From assembly GCA_021531385.1 (NCBI GenBank), contig JAFBIR010000012.1:60592-124591 (forward strand): 64,000 nt of DNA, in the 5' to 3' direction. The stretch comes from Parabacteroides distasonis (GTDB taxonomy: Bacteria > Bacteroidota > Bacteroidia > Bacteroidales > Tannerellaceae). Shown here piece after piece: positions 50,792 through 59,304 of this stretch. Within the stretch, counting starts at the first letter, position 1; every line of letters starts with the position of its first letter. The notes under the pieces were generated by a model. It was not told the DNA's origin, ran no database searches, and saw only the letters and a program-made list of their open reading frames with translations. The position numbers and the translations under genes were made by a program.

Positions 50792-53398
50792 TTATTCAAT
50801 CACCAAATCGACTTTCTTCAAATCTTTATCAGCGGAAGAGGAACCATAAAGCAGCTGGTATTTACCCGGTCTGATTTCCATGGTTTGTGTCTTGTCGTTG
50901 AATGACTGGAAGGCTTCCGGCGCAAGCTGGAGAGTGACTTGCTGAGTCTCGCCCGCCTTGGTGCTGATGCGTTTGAACGCCTTCAGTGCTTTGATTGGAC
51001 CTGCCGGATCGTTCGGATTCTTGACATAAACTTGCGCGACCTCATCGCCGTCTCGTTTGCCTGTGTTCGCCACGTCAAACGTCAAGGTAACGCCTTCATT
51101 GGCTGCGATCTTTGTCTTGGAGAGTGCGCCATTGCTGTATGCGAAAGATGTATAGCTCAAACCATAGCCAAAGGGATAGAGTGGTGTCTGCGTCATAAAG
51201 CGATAGGTGCGTCCCTTCATACTATAGTCTTCAAAGTCGGGCAACTGATCGACGGACTTATAGAAGGTAATCGGCAGGCGACCTGCGGGGTTGTAATCAC
51301 CAAAGAGCACATCCGCAACAGCGGTACCACCCTCTTGGCCACCATACCAAGCATTGAGAATAGCATCTACATGCTCATTCTCCCAGTTCAAAGCCAATGC
51401 GCTACCTGTACAAACCACATAGACTACCGGCTTCCCTGTCGCTACCAATGCCTTGACCATCTCTTTCTGGACTTTGGGAATCTCGATGTTCGTGCGGTCT
51501 CCCTTGCGGAATCCTTCGGCATCGACCGGCATCTCCTCTCCCTCCAAACGGGGTGAGATACCGCCTACATAGACAATCACATCCGCATCTTTCACTTTGT
51601 TGGCTGTTGCTTGGCAATCCACAGGTGTACGTACGCCTACCGTGAAGTTCAAGTCAGCACTGCCTAATAATTGCATGTACTCGATCATTACCGGATACTT
51701 CTTGCCCTTCTCGGCTTGCAGCGTGTATATGCGTTCTGCACCATATTCATTCGACCATACCTCAGCGACTTTAGCTGTGTCGATAAAGAGGCGGAACGCA
51801 TCATTACCTGATAGCTTAAATTCGATGGGACCATCCATGGGTGCCTCGAAGACACCTGTGAAACGAGCTGTGAAATTTGACAAGTTCACGTTAGGTGCAA
51901 ATTGGGTGTTGCCTCCTGTCGTGTAATGCAACTCTTTCGCTGTGCCTTTATAGACGGGCTCACCGCTGAAGTCGGTATTGTTGAAGTATTCAGCCGTAAA
52001 ACCTTGTCCGGTAGAGGTGGTGATGTAGTTACCTAAATCGGTAATGACGAAATCGGCCGTATGGTTGCAGCCTAATTCATAGACAACCTCAGCGTTGGGC
52101 ACCTTGGCACGGATACCTTCCAAGATAGTGGTCGTCTTTGTAGGGAAGCCGTTGTAGTTAGACCACAGCATGGTGGAGTCAGCGGCATTTGGTCCAACCA
52201 CGGCGATCTTCTTCAAGTTCTTGTCTAACGGGAGTCGATTGTTCTGGTTCTTCAGCAGGACGATACTCTTGCGTGCCATCTCCAAGGCTTGTGCCACGTG
52301 CTCAGGGCTTTCGACTACACTATAAGGAATTTGTGCATAGGGAACACGCTCATCCGGATCAAACATGCCTAATTCAAAACGGCCTCTCAGCAAGCGGCGC
52401 AGGGAGACATCCAAATCTTTCTCAGAAATAGTGCCATGCTCCAACGCTTTTGTCAGGATGCGGTAGCTGGCGCCACACTCCAGGTCAGTTCCACTCAAGA
52501 CCGCGTCCACTGAAGCGCTCTCGCGATCGGGGTGTGACTCATGGCGAGGAGTGTTCTTATCTTTCACCCAGAAGTCATCAATCGCTCCACAGTCGGAGAG
52601 GATGATGCCTTTATAGCCCCAGCTGTTGCGCAAGATGTCGATCAAGAGCTTATCGTTTCCGCAGCAGGGTTCTCCCTCGAAACGGTTGTAAGCGCACATC
52701 ACCTCTTGCACATTACCTGTTTTGACTAATGCCTCGAAAGCAGGCAAGTAGGTCTCATACAGATCACGAGGAGTTGCCTCTGCGTTATACTCATGGCGGT
52801 TCCATTCCGGTCCGCTATGGATGGCATAGTGCTTGGCGCAGGCATGGGTCTTGAAGTAGTTTTCATCGTCACCCTGCAATCCTTTGGTAACGGCCACACC
52901 CATTTGGGTAGTCAAATAGGGATCCTCACCGTAGGTCTCCATGCCGCGTCCCCAACGCGGGTCGCGGAAGATGTTGATGTTCGGTGTCCAGAAGGTCAAA
53001 CCTTTGTAGCGATCATACTCTTTATTCGCTTGGTAGTGATGATATTTGGCTCGGGCCTCATCACTGACCATTGTAAAGGTTCGCAATACTGCCTCATTGT
53101 CGAATGTGGCTGCCATACCGATGGCTTGAGGAAAGACCGTGGCTTGTCCGGCACGAGCGACACCATGTAGCGCCTCGTTCCACCAGTCGTAGGGAGGGAT
53201 GCCTAAGCGTTCGATAGCAGGCGTCTCATGCATCATTTGCCCCACTTTTTCTTCAGGCGTTAACCGAGAAAGCAAGTCTTCAATACGCTCCTCAATCGGC
53301 AGATCGGGATTCCGAAAGGGGAAATCTTGTTTTTTTTCTGAACAAGAAACCGTAAGTAGCAGAGTGAATGCCGCTACTGTAAGCTGTTTCATTTTCAT
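50792..53398 (-). CDS. GH3 beta-glycosidase (xylosidase-type) with PA14 insert
   Basis: 868 residues, lipoprotein (lipobox LTVSC, Cys about 19). Glycoside hydrolase family 3: N-terminal TIM barrel with PYDWWNEALHGVARAGQATVFPQAIGMAATF, FWTPNINIFRDPRWGRGMETYGEDPYLT and nucleophile Asp in GIILSDCGAIDDF; the (alpha/beta)6 domain with KSIVLLKNQNNRLPL and IAVVGPNAA; an inserted PA14-like beta-sandwich (FTAEYFNNTDFSG ... FRLFIDTAKVAEVWS ... KYPVMIEY) about 460-600; and a C-terminal fibronectin-III-like domain. The WNEALHG pattern is typical of beta-xylosidase / arabinosidase members. Likely trims oligosaccharides in the periplasm or at the surface. No susCD neighbour on its own strand. Confidence 0.92.
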   Translation of the reverse strand: MKMKQLTVAAFTLLLTVSCSEKKQDFPFRNPDLPIEERIEDLLSRLTPEEKVGQMMHETPAIERLGIPPYDWWNEALHGVARAGQATVFPQAIGMAATFDNEAVLRTFTMVSDEARAKYHHYQANKEYDRYKGLTFWTPNINIFRDPRWGRGMETYGEDPYLTTQMGVAVTKGLQGDDENYFKTHACAKHYAIHSGPEWNRHEYNAEATPRDLYETYLPAFEALVKTGNVQEVMCAYNRFEGEPCCGNDKLLIDILRNSWGYKGIILSDCGAIDDFWVKDKNTPRHESHPDRESASVDAVLSGTDLECGASYRILTKALEHGTISEKDLDVSLRRLLRGRFELGMFDPDERVPYAQIPYSVVESPEHVAQALEMARKSIVLLKNQNNRLPLDKNLKKIAVVGPNAADSTMLWSNYNGFPTKTTTILEGIRAKVPNAEVVYELGCNHTADFVITDLGNYITTSTGQGFTAEYFNNTDFSGEPVYKGTAKELHYTTGGNTQFAPNVNLSNFTARFTGVFEAPMDGPIEFKLSGNDAFRLFIDTAKVAEVWSNEYGAERIYTLQAEKGKKYPVMIEYMQLLGSADLNFTVGVRTPVDCQATANKVKDADVIVYVGGISPRLEGEEMPVDAEGFRKGDRTNIEIPKVQKEMVKALVATGKPVVYVVCTGSALALNWENEHVDAILNAWYGGQEGGTAVADVLFGDYNPAGRLPITFYKSVDQLPDFEDYSMKGRTYRFMTQTPLYPFGYGLSYTSFAYSNGALSKTKIAANEGVTLTFDVANTGKRDGDEVAQVYVKNPNDPAGPIKALKAFKRISTKAGETQQVTLQLAPEAFQSFNDKTQTMEIRPGKYQLLYGSSSADKDLKKVDLVIE

Positions 53399-53488
53399 TT
53401 TGTTGAGTTTTAGATATTGTTTTATTTAGATCATGCTTATTGTAAACTCTTTGCCAATAGCTGTTTGCGATACGTTTGCTATTGTGCG

Positions 53489-53520
53489 CAAAGGTATGGT
53501 TTTATTTGTTTTAGGCCAAC
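53489..53520 (-). promoter_or_regulatory. Promoter of the GH3 gene
   Basis: On the minus strand GTTG (complement of 53517-53520), 20 bp, TACCTTTG (complement of 53489-53496), leaving a leader of about 85 nt. Confidence 0.65.
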
Positions 53521-53598
53521 ATGTTTTGTGGCATATTAAATGCGCTTATTTATCCAAAGAAAAGTCCTACATTTGTCCGTCAAAATGGAGAGAAAAGG

Positions 53599-54465
53599 AT
53601 GAAGGTTTCTATACGACATTTTTACTTATGTCTTTGTGTTCTCTTAGGGTTTACGGCCTGTGATAAGGAGGATACGCCTGCTCCGGTGTTGAATCAGTTG
53701 ACGAGAGTTTCCTGTTATGAACAGGAAGAAGCTATTCCTGTTTTTTCAGCTGCCATTGCATACAACGACCCGCATGGCAAGATCAATAGCGTTCGGTTGA
53801 CGGGAGAGAGCAGTGGAGAGTGGCTGTTTATGTATGCGGATGGAAAGCTGTTGGTGACCTCTGTGCAATCAGCTTCCACGTTGATGGAATATGGATTGTC
53901 GGGAGAAGTGATTGTTAGTCGCAAGATCAGTCAAGAGAATCCACAAGTGAGCCATGCGATGTATGTGAGTGATGAGTTCTCTTATCATTATAGTGGATCC
54001 AAACTTGCCTATACCTCTTGGGTGACTACCTGGCCGGTGACTGGAGGAGGCTATGAGTCACGTACGTATGCGGAATATGAGCGTTATACATGGGAGAAGA
54101 ATAATATTGTGCGCTTTGCCCAGTCGCAAGATGCTCGGGAGATGTGCTATGAGTATGGTACGCAAGTGCGTCCTGCCAATTTCCCCTTGCGTGTGATCGG
54201 AGATTATAATCCCGTTGGTTTTGAGGCGATTTCTCCGCTTAATTTGTTATATGGCCAAGCGAGTCAATATCTTCCGGTTCGTGCATATACGTATGCGGTT
54301 CCTAGTGTGTCTCAAATCTTAGCGGAATATACCTATAGTTATATATTCACGGGAGATTACATTACACAGATGATCATTGAGCAAAAGAATTATAGTGGTA
54401 CGGGAGCACTGGAGGGAACAAAGCGATATGTCTATACGTTTGAGTATAACTATGCGAAACCATAA
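53599..54465 (+). CDS. DUF4595-like exported lipoprotein
   Basis: 288 residues from the ATG at 53599; longer in-frame starts lie upstream of the TACATTTG box at 53568-53575. Signal MKVSIRHFYLCLCVLLGFTAC with lipobox FTAC, then DKEDTPAP. The rest is beta-rich with repeated YxY motifs (YESRTYAEYERYTWEKNN; ILAEYTYSYIFTGDYITQMIIEQKNY; YVYTFEYNYAKP), as in the DUF4595 family of Bacteroidales lipoproteins. Function unknown. Base composition is lower in GC than the neighbouring housekeeping genes. Confidence 0.7.
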   Translation: MKVSIRHFYLCLCVLLGFTACDKEDTPAPVLNQLTRVSCYEQEEAIPVFSAAIAYNDPHGKINSVRLTGESSGEWLFMYADGKLLVTSVQSASTLMEYGLSGEVIVSRKISQENPQVSHAMYVSDEFSYHYSGSKLAYTSWVTTWPVTGGGYESRTYAEYERYTWEKNNIVRFAQSQDAREMCYEYGTQVRPANFPLRVIGDYNPVGFEAISPLNLLYGQASQYLPVRAYTYAVPSVSQILAEYTYSYIFTGDYITQMIIEQKNYSGTGALEGTKRYVYTFEYNYAKP

Positions 54466-54503
54466 GTGATTAGTAAATTTGAATAGTCTATAAAGCATAT
54501 ATT

Positions 54504-55385
54504 ATGAAAGGTATTGTGTTAGCTGGAGGTTCGGGTACGCGCCTTTATCCCATCACGAAGGGAGTCTCCAAGCAGTTACTTCCGATTTATGATAAACCCA
54601 TGATCTATTATCCGATCTCGGTTTTGATGTTGGCGGGGATACGTGAGATTTTGGTTATTTCTACCCCACAAGATCTGCCAGGATTCCGTAGGTTATTGGG
54701 AGACGGTAGTGATTATGGTGTCTGTTTCTCGTATGCGGAGCAACCTTCGCCAGATGGATTGGCGCAGGCCTTCTTGATCGGGGAGGAGTTTGTGGGAGAT
54801 GATGCGGTCTGTTTGGTTTTGGGCGATAATATCTTCTATGGCCAGAGTTTTACTCGTATGTTAAAGGAGGCGGTCAGGCAAGCGGAAGTGGAATCAAAGG
54901 CAACGGTTTTTGGTTACTATGTGAATGACCCGGAGCGTTATGGCGTGGCGGAGTTTGACGCAGCGGGTAATGTGCTGAGTATCGAGGAGAAACCAACTCA
55001 TCCAAAATCAAATTATGCGGTTGTGGGATTGTACTTTTACCCCAATAAGGTGGTAAATGTGGCTAAGCAAATTAAACCTTCCGCACGAGGCGAATTGGAA
55101 ATTACCAGCGTGAACCAGCAATTCTTGCAAGAGGGAGAATTGAAGGTGCAGTTGTTAGGTCGGGGCTTTGCTTGGCTGGATACGGGGACGCACGATTCGC
55201 TTTCAGAGGCTTCTACTTTCGTAGAGGTGATAGAGAAGCGGCAGGGTTTGAAAGTGGCTTGCTTAGAGGAAATCGCTTTCAAGCAGGGATGGATTTCTGC
55301 GGAACGATTGCAGCGTGTTGCTGAGCCGATGCGTAAGAATCCATACGGACAATATCTATTGCGATTGGCCGAGAGAATTTCGTGA
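54504..55385 (+). CDS. rfbA: Glucose-1-phosphate thymidylyltransferase
   Basis: 293 residues; makes dTDP-glucose from dTTP and glucose-1-phosphate, the first step towards dTDP-L-rhamnose. Seen: [37 protein letters not shown] (nucleotide-binding loop), [63 protein letters not shown] and [17 protein letters not shown], all diagnostic. The other dTDP-rhamnose genes are not adjacent. It precedes ompA-like and polyprenyl-transferase genes that also serve the cell envelope. Confidence 0.97.
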   Translation: MKGIVLAGGSGTRLYPITKGVSKQLLPIYDKPMIYYPISVLMLAGIREILVISTPQDLPGFRRLLGDGSDYGVCFSYAEQPSPDGLAQAFLIGEEFVGDDAVCLVLGDNIFYGQSFTRMLKEAVRQAEVESKATVFGYYVNDPERYGVAEFDAAGNVLSIEEKPTHPKSNYAVVGLYFYPNKVVNVAKQIKPSARGELEITSVNQQFLQEGELKVQLLGRGFAWLDTGTHDSLSEASTFVEVIEKRQGLKVACLEEIAFKQGWISAERLQRVAEPMRKNPYGQYLLRLAERIS

Positions 55386-55455
55386 TGAATTTAGACGAGT
55401 TGGCTTAATCATTAGGGAATATTCTTGGAAATTGGACAACAAAAATGTGCTATCG

Positions 55456-55486
55456 TTTGTTTTAATCAAGAAAAGCGTTAATTTTG
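55456..55486 (+). promoter_or_regulatory. Canonical promoter of the OmpA-family gene
   Basis: TTTG (55456-55459), 19 bp, TAATTTTG (55479-55486), 53 nt before the ATG: a strong match, fitting an abundant outer-membrane protein. Confidence 0.85.
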
Positions 55487-55539
55487 TGGCGGTTTTAAGG
55501 AATAAATTAAGATGATTGTTTAACTAAAATGTTGAAAAT

Positions 55540-56685
55540 ATGAAGACTAAAGTATTTCTTTTATCTTTGTTATCGGCGTTTGTGTTCTCATTGGGCGCAC
55601 AAGAGTTTCAGCCGATGGTCGGATTCAGCAAAGAAGCTGGTTATAAGACCAACTTTAAGAAAAACAAAGCAGGTGACAATTGGTTTATCTCTATCGCAGG
55701 TGGTGCCAGCATGTTGTTGGGTGACCAAAATAGCGAGGCAAGTTTTGGCAGCCGTTTGAACTTCGCTCCTCAGTTCTCTTTTGGTAAGTGGTTCAATCCT
55801 TATCTGGCTTTCCGTGCGCAATTGAACGGCGGTGTTCTGCACGGTTTTGAGGGCGTAGGTCCTGAGTACATGCAGCACAATAAATACATGGCAGCTCATG
55901 TAGATTTGTTGTGGGATGTAACTAATTTCTGGGCTCCTTACAATGAGAAGAAGGTGTTCCGTTTGATTCCTTGGGTCGGTTTTGGTTACGCACAGCGTTT
56001 CAAGACGGATGAGGCTGTTGAGCGTGCACGTACAGAGTCTCCTTCGTTGAATGCCGGTATCTTGACTGCTTTCCGTTTGAGCAAGCGTGTTGACTTGAAC
56101 GTTGAGGTTCAAGGTTCTTTGCTGAACGAGCAATTCAACCGTGTATCTATGAAGCACTTGAGCGATGGTATCGTGCAGTTGAGCGCAGGTTTAACCTTTA
56201 AGTTGGGTAAGACTGATTTCGAGGTATTGGAGCCAATGGATTACGCCTTGTTGAACGATTTGAATGGCCAGATCAATAAATTGCGTGCAGAGAATGATGA
56301 GTTGAGCAAGCGTCCGGTTTCTTGTCCGGAGTGTGCTCCTGCTGTAACAGAGGTAGTTAACAACTATGTAGATAATGTGGTTTACTTCCGCTTGAACAGC
56401 TCTAAGATCGACAAGAACCAGCAGATCAATATCTTCAACACAGCTCAGTTCGTGAAGGAGAATAATGCGCCGATCAAGGTGATTGGTTATGCGGATAAGA
56501 AGACGGGTACATCTAACTATAACATGGGTCTGTCTGAGAAGCGTGCAAGAGCCGTTGCTAAGGAGTTGATCGATAAGTATGGTGTTTCTTCTGACCAGAT
56601 TACAATTGAGTGGAAGGGTTCAGACGAGCAGCCGTATGATGAGAATAATTGGAATCGTGTGGTTATCATGAGAGCCGCTAAATAA
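55540..56685 (+). CDS. OmpA-family outer-membrane protein
   Basis: 381 residues. Signal MKTKVFLLSLLSAFVFSLGAQ; a beta-barrel of about 200 residues (FISIAGGASMLLGD ... FAPQFSFGKWFNPYLAFRAQLNGG ... LIPWVGFGYAQRF ... GIVQLSAGLTFKLG); a helical linker with a Cys pair CPECAP; and a C-terminal OmpA-like peptidoglycan-binding domain (VVYFRLNSSKID ... IKVIGYADKKTGTSNYNMGLSEKRARAV). The two Cys in the linker could form inter-subunit disulfides, as described for the Pgm6/Pgm7 porins of Porphyromonas. Highly biased codons suggest abundance. Ends with a terminator at 56708-56742. Confidence 0.92.
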   Translation: MKTKVFLLSLLSAFVFSLGAQEFQPMVGFSKEAGYKTNFKKNKAGDNWFISIAGGASMLLGDQNSEASFGSRLNFAPQFSFGKWFNPYLAFRAQLNGGVLHGFEGVGPEYMQHNKYMAAHVDLLWDVTNFWAPYNEKKVFRLIPWVGFGYAQRFKTDEAVERARTESPSLNAGILTAFRLSKRVDLNVEVQGSLLNEQFNRVSMKHLSDGIVQLSAGLTFKLGKTDFEVLEPMDYALLNDLNGQINKLRAENDELSKRPVSCPECAPAVTEVVNNYVDNVVYFRLNSSKIDKNQQINIFNTAQFVKENNAPIKVIGYADKKTGTSNYNMGLSEKRARAVAKELIDKYGVSSDQITIEWKGSDEQPYDENNWNRVVIMRAAK

Positions 56686-56707
56686 GAATCCTAAAAATAG
56701 GTAAGAT

Positions 56708-56742
56708 AAAAGGCTGCACTTCTTTCAAGTGTGGCCTTTTTT
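56708..56742 (+). terminator. Terminator of the OmpA-family gene
   Basis: AAAAGGCTGCACTT with AAGTGTGGCCTTTT, two wobbles, then further T. Confidence 0.88.
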
Positions 56743-56789
56743 ATGCCATAAAAAATATGTACTTTTGTCCCGATTAACAGCTCTGTGAG

Positions 56790-58187
56790 ATGGTGCTCAA
56801 TAAGAAACATGGTTATTTAATTCAATGGTTGATTGGGGTTGGAGACATGTTTGTCCTAAACTCTGTCTTTCTTCTTGTGCTTCATGCATTAGGCCCAACT
56901 TATACGCATGCCATTATGTATAACCAGCGGGAGGTGCTGTTGCTCTTGAATTTTTGCTATCTGTTTTCGCTATACTTTGTTCCCCTGCAGCTGCATCTGT
57001 CAGTCGTTTTTATTGATAAGATCGTACAACGGGCGTTTAGTTTGGTGACTGTATTGGCTTTGCTGTTTGCGACCTGCTTGATTTTTTTGAATGTAGGCGA
57101 TTTGATGGCCACATTTTTGCTGGTTTATTATGTGGTGGCACTTGTGCTATTTGCGCTCTGGCGTGTCCTTGTACGTTTGTCTTTGAAGTTGTATCGACGG
57201 AAAGGATATAATTTCAAGCGGATTGTTATTGTCGGGGCTGGTAAGAATGGAATGGAATTGTATCAAGTCATGAAAGATGATTTGAGTTATGGATTTAATG
57301 TGCTTGGTTTTTTCGACGATAACATTGCCTTGAAAGATGCTTTACCCAATTATTTGGGTAATACGGATGAGGTAGAGGATTATGTGCTGAAACATGACAT
57401 CGATGAAATCTATTGTACATTACCCGGTACCAATGATGGGAAGATTGTTCGTTTATTGAATTTTGCTGAGAAACACATGGTGCGTTTTTATATCGTTCCG
57501 GAGTTTTATCGCAATGTGAAGAAGAGTATGGTGATGGAGGTTATAGAATCTATCCCTTTGCTGACAATCCGTAGAGAACCACTTCAATCTATGTATAATC
57601 GCTTTTTGAAGCGGTCTTTCGATTTATTGTTCTCAACAATGGTGTTGTTGACGATCTATCCTATTCTTTACGTGGTTTTGGGTATATTGATCAAATTGAG
57701 TTCTCCTGGCCCCATTCTTTTTAAACAGAAACGAACAGGATTGTACGGTCGTGATTTTGAGTGTTTTAAGTTTCGTACTATGCGGGTGAATGCGGATGCG
57801 GACACTGTTCAGGCGGTTAAGGATGATCCGCGTAAGACTCGCATAGGTAATTTCTTGCGGAAGAGTAATTTGGATGAGTTTCCTCAGTTTGTCAATGTGT
57901 TTTTGGGCGATATGTCTGTTGTTGGGCCTCGTCCACATATGTTGAAGCATACGGAGCAGTATTCAGCCTTGATCGATAAGTATATGGTGAGGCATTTGGT
58001 GAAACCCGGTGTAACTGGTTGGGCTCAGGTGACAGGTTATCGTGGGGAAACGAAAACCTTGGAGCAAATGGAAGGTCGCGTGAAACGTGATGTTTGGTAT
58101 ATTGAGAATTGGACCTTCTTCCTTGATTTAAAGATTATTGTAGTTACAGTTCTGAATATGTTTAAGGGTGAGAAGAACGCTTATTAA
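56790..58187 (+). CDS. Undecaprenyl-phosphate sugar-1-phosphate transferase
   Basis: 465 residues of the WbaP/WcaJ-type polyprenyl glycosylphosphotransferases that start exopolysaccharide or O-antigen units by moving hexose-1-phosphate to undecaprenyl phosphate. Four N-terminal transmembrane helices (about 10-125), a Rossmann-like CoA-binding-type domain about 145-235 (RIVIVGAGKNGMELYQVM), a fifth membrane segment around 280-305, and the catalytic region SSPGPILFKQKRTGLYGRDFECFKFRTMRVNAD, RIGNFLRKSNLDEFPQFVNVFLGDMSVVGPRPHM, VKPGVTGWAQVTGYRGET. Sugar specificity (glucose likely) is inferred from the family. A TACTTTTG box at 56760-56767 is the probable promoter. Confidence 0.93.
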   Translation: MVLNKKHGYLIQWLIGVGDMFVLNSVFLLVLHALGPTYTHAIMYNQREVLLLLNFCYLFSLYFVPLQLHLSVVFIDKIVQRAFSLVTVLALLFATCLIFLNVGDLMATFLLVYYVVALVLFALWRVLVRLSLKLYRRKGYNFKRIVIVGAGKNGMELYQVMKDDLSYGFNVLGFFDDNIALKDALPNYLGNTDEVEDYVLKHDIDEIYCTLPGTNDGKIVRLLNFAEKHMVRFYIVPEFYRNVKKSMVMEVIESIPLLTIRREPLQSMYNRFLKRSFDLLFSTMVLLTIYPILYVVLGILIKLSSPGPILFKQKRTGLYGRDFECFKFRTMRVNADADTVQAVKDDPRKTRIGNFLRKSNLDEFPQFVNVFLGDMSVVGPRPHMLKHTEQYSALIDKYMVRHLVKPGVTGWAQVTGYRGETKTLEQMEGRVKRDVWYIENWTFFLDLKIIVVTVLNMFKGEKNAY

Positions 58188-58243
58188 CGCACGCTTGTCA
58201 AACGGTTTTCTTTATGTCGTGCGATTCTTACGTTTTTTATCTG

Positions 58244-58251
58244 TACCTTTG
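58244..58251 (+). promoter_or_regulatory. -7 box of ruvX
   Basis: TACCTTTG ends only 5 nt before the first ATG of ruvX (58257), so transcription would begin at about the start codon. Confidence 0.6.
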
Positions 58252-58256
58252 CGGGC

Positions 58257-58676
58257 ATGGCAAGAATAATGGCAATAGATTATGGACGGAAACGTACTGG
58301 CATTGCGGTGACGGATTCTCTACAAATGATTGCGAATGGTTTGACTACTGTGCCCAGTGGTGAGTTGGTTAAGTTCATACAGAACTATATGGCAAAGGAG
58401 CCCGTGGAGCTGATTGTGGTGGGGCAGCCTAAGCAGATGAACAATGAGCCTTCTGAGAATATGCGATATGTGCAAGCCTTTGTGACACATCTAAAGCGCA
58501 CGCTCCCTCAAATCCCAGTTGAGTATTATGATGAGCGATTTACTTCCGTTATGGCGCATCAAGCAATGCTCGAAGGCGGGTTGCGCAAAAAGAAACGGCA
58601 AGAAAAGGCACTGGTGGATGAGATCAGTGCGGTCATTATCTTGCAAGCTTATTTAGAAAGTAAAAAATATCGTTAG
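58257..58676 (+). CDS. ruvX: Holliday-junction resolvase-like protein RuvX (YqgF)
   Basis: 139 residues, RNase-H-like nuclease fold involved in pre-16S rRNA processing and possibly in recombination. Seen: [23 protein letters not shown] (catalytic Asp), [37 protein letters not shown] with catalytic Glu/Asp, and [18 protein letters not shown] with the C-terminal Asp. The first ATG at 58257 lies directly behind the -7 box; a second ATG at 58269 (MAIDYGRKR) is an equally good start. def follows after 5 nt. Confidence 0.95.
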   Translation: MARIMAIDYGRKRTGIAVTDSLQMIANGLTTVPSGELVKFIQNYMAKEPVELIVVGQPKQMNNEPSENMRYVQAFVTHLKRTLPQIPVEYYDERFTSVMAHQAMLEGGLRKKKRQEKALVDEISAVIILQAYLESKKYR

Positions 58677-58681
58677 CATTT

Positions 58682-59239
58682 ATGATTTTACCAGTTTATT
58701 TGTATGGTCAGCCCGTCCTTCGGAAAGAGGCTGAGGAGGTTGCAAAAGATTATCCAGAGTTGAAGCAGCTTATAGCCAATATGTTCGAGACAATGTATAA
58801 AGCGGATGGTGTGGGTCTGGCCGCTCCGCAGGTGGGTTTATCTCTGCAACTGTTGGTGATTGATGGCGATGTGTTGAAAGATGATTTCCCTGAGTGCGCC
58901 GGTTTTAAGCGGGCGATGATCAACCCCGTGTTTTTGGAGAAGAGTGAGGATACAGATTCTATGGAGGAGGGCTGTTTGAGTCTCCCTGGCGTACATGAGA
59001 AGGTGACTCGTTCAAAATCCATTCGTATCAAGTATTTCGATGCAGATTGGCGGGAGCACGAGGAGACGATTTCCGGATTTGCGGCTCGGATTGTGCAGCA
59101 TGAGTGTGAGCATCTTACCGGGCATGTGTTCATTGACAATGTGTCTGCTATTCGTAGGCAATTGAACAAGAGCAAGCTTAACAATATCATTAAGGGTGCA
59201 GCTCGTTGTTCTTATCGGGCGAAAGCTGTCGGTAAATAA
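58682..59239 (+). CDS. def: Peptide deformylase
   Basis: 185 residues; removes the formyl group from nascent proteins, with metal (Fe or Zn). Motif 1 [10 protein letters not shown], motif 2 [14 protein letters not shown] with the Cys ligand, motif 3 [12 protein letters not shown] with the two His ligands and the catalytic Glu. The residue before the second His is Glu rather than the usual Asp (HECEH instead of HExDH). Length is normal. Coupled to ruvX. Confidence 0.96.
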   Translation: MILPVYLYGQPVLRKEAEEVAKDYPELKQLIANMFETMYKADGVGLAAPQVGLSLQLLVIDGDVLKDDFPECAGFKRAMINPVFLEKSEDTDSMEEGCLSLPGVHEKVTRSKSIRIKYFDADWREHEETISGFAARIVQHECEHLTGHVFIDNVSAIRRQLNKSKLNNIIKGAARCSYRAKAVGK

Positions 59240-59304
59240 TGGTGAAAATAGAGGGAAGGTAAGATAAATTACTTACATTTGCCTTCCGAATCAGCTATAC
59301 AAGG

